Part shown: positions 40,978 through 41,303 of the stretch, piece after piece | Numbering within the stretch: position 1 is the stretch's first letter | Layout: every line of letters begins with the position of its first letter | Source: an uncultured Pseudomonadota bacterium | GTDB lineage: Bacteria > Pseudomonadota > Alphaproteobacteria > RF32 > CAG-239 | Assembly: GCA_902763155.1 (NCBI GenBank) | Contig: CACWQS010000009.1 | Span: forward strand, 30,707 to 72,009 | DNA length: 41,303 nucleotides | Direction of reading: 5' to 3' | The notes under the pieces: model-generated | Seen by the model: only the letters and a program-made list of their open reading frames with translations | Told to the model about the DNA's origin: nothing | Database searches by the model: none | Translations under genes and position numbers: made by a program

Positions 40978-41302
40978 ATACGGCTCTGCCCAGCACCTGC
41001 AATTATAATCTTCCCCCGGATGTCTCTTGCTTTGTAAATTCTTGCTGCACTTCGTTTGCAATCATTAACTGCGCTTCGGTCACTCGTTTTCTAAATTCGC
41101 TGCGCGTCGCTTATGCTAGCTTGCTTATTAACAAAACTTCGCCGCTTGCGGTAAAAACAACCGGAGCAACGGTTGTTTTTATCCTCGCGCCTTCGGGCGG
41201 AATGTGCCAGTTAAAAACTTTTCCTTCGCGCTCCTTATGTCGGTCGCGCACCTTTTCGTCTTTTCGCGTGCGCCAAATATAGTATTCTTGCTCGTTTTTC
41301 TT
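40978..41302 (-). pseudogene. Phage Mu F-like head morphogenesis gene, disrupted
   Basis: Reading the minus strand from the window edge, 41302-41189 encodes EYYIWRTRKDEKVRDRHK, then EREGKVFNWHIPPEG, and 41022-40978 encodes HPGEDYNCRCWAEPY. These are the two consecutive parts of the C-terminal motif of phage minor head proteins (Mu gpF / SPP1 gp7 type, normally WxxPPExGHPGEDxxCRCxAEP). Between them lie 166 foreign bases (41023-41188), which shift the frame and bring a stop, so the gene is broken. The part after AEPY stays open but runs into the rpsB promoter. The gene continues outside the window. Confidence 0.75.
41023..41188. mobile_element. 166-base palindrome-bearing insertion in the phage gene
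   Basis: The insert lies exactly between the PPEG and HPGED codons. It contains AAAAACAACCG (41153-41163) paired with CGGTTGTTTTT (41170-41180), an eleven-base perfect stem able to terminate in both directions. The rest is rich in GCGAAG/CTTCGC-type segments. No coding capacity and no clear target duplication. A small palindromic repeat element is the best guess. Confidence 0.45.
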
Positions 41303-41303
41303 G

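Noticed and set aside
40666..41061. 131-codon minus-strand frame before rpsB as an intact gene
   Set aside because: Only its start (HPGEDYNCRCWAEPY) is protein-like. The upstream half of the phage motif is in another frame, and the rest covers the rpsB promoter and leader hairpin, so it is treated as part of a pseudogene.

Overview
The window is a low-GC Gram-negative chromosome segment, most likely from an uncultivated, probably gut-associated alphaproteobacterium. Reasons (inference): the block gpmI, envC-like, ctpA, rppH and the operon lptF-lptD-surA-ksgA; dnaX-ybaB-recR preceded by a short SRP RNA; and an alphaproteobacterial-type heat-shock promoter before dnaK. Three genes look like Bacteroidota imports, which fits a gut habitat. 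No taxonomic search was possible.

Layout. 1-1775: accessory cassette with a hairpin leader, a DUF2778 L,D-transpeptidase-like effector split by an in-frame TAG, two tandem membrane proteins resembling immunity proteins, and a remnant third copy. 1776-4595: uvrA. 4765-6450: Stealth-family sugar-phosphate transferase and PIG-L deacetylase, flanked by two copies of the uvrA promoter region. 6545-9221: periplasmic binding protein, radical SAM enzyme, unknown membrane protein. 9222-10906: structured repeats and a Bacteroidota-like secreted protein with a long leader. 10907-13690: recR, ybaB, dnaX, SRP RNA. 13704-17531: LpoA-like lipoprotein, rsmI, yraN, an RgpF-like glycan protein and an HxlR regulator. 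17652-18735: a second Bacteroidota-like secreted protein and more structured repeats. 18736-26789: outer-membrane biogenesis operon, unknown membrane protein, degenerate response regulator, porin. 26977-31689: gpmI, envC-like, ctpA, rppH. 31774-35540: dnaK, then a MORN-type repeat protein lying between two copies of the dnaK terminator. 35598-36458: YdcF-like protein. 36652-37991: second hairpin-leader cassette, encoding a serum amyloid A-like protein and small membrane proteins. 38340-38673: tRNA-Ser(GGA) with tandem palindromic modules. 38805-40663: tsf and rpsB. 40978-41302: a disrupted phage head gene.

Main themes. Housekeeping genes for envelope assembly (lptF, lptD, surA, LpoA-like, EnvC-like, porin), DNA repair (uvrA, recR) and translation (rpsB, tsf, ksgA, rsmI) are interrupted by small accessory cassettes. 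Several of these are bordered by duplicates of neighbouring core-gene control sequences: the uvrA promoter, the dnaK terminator and the tRNA-Ser terminator. The most unusual content is the pair of cassettes sharing one hairpin leader, one carrying a predicted peptidoglycan-acting effector and the other a bacterial serum amyloid A-like protein. Next are an intergenic structured repeat family whose stems show compensatory changes, and an A10 tract in dnaX placed to make a short gamma-like product.
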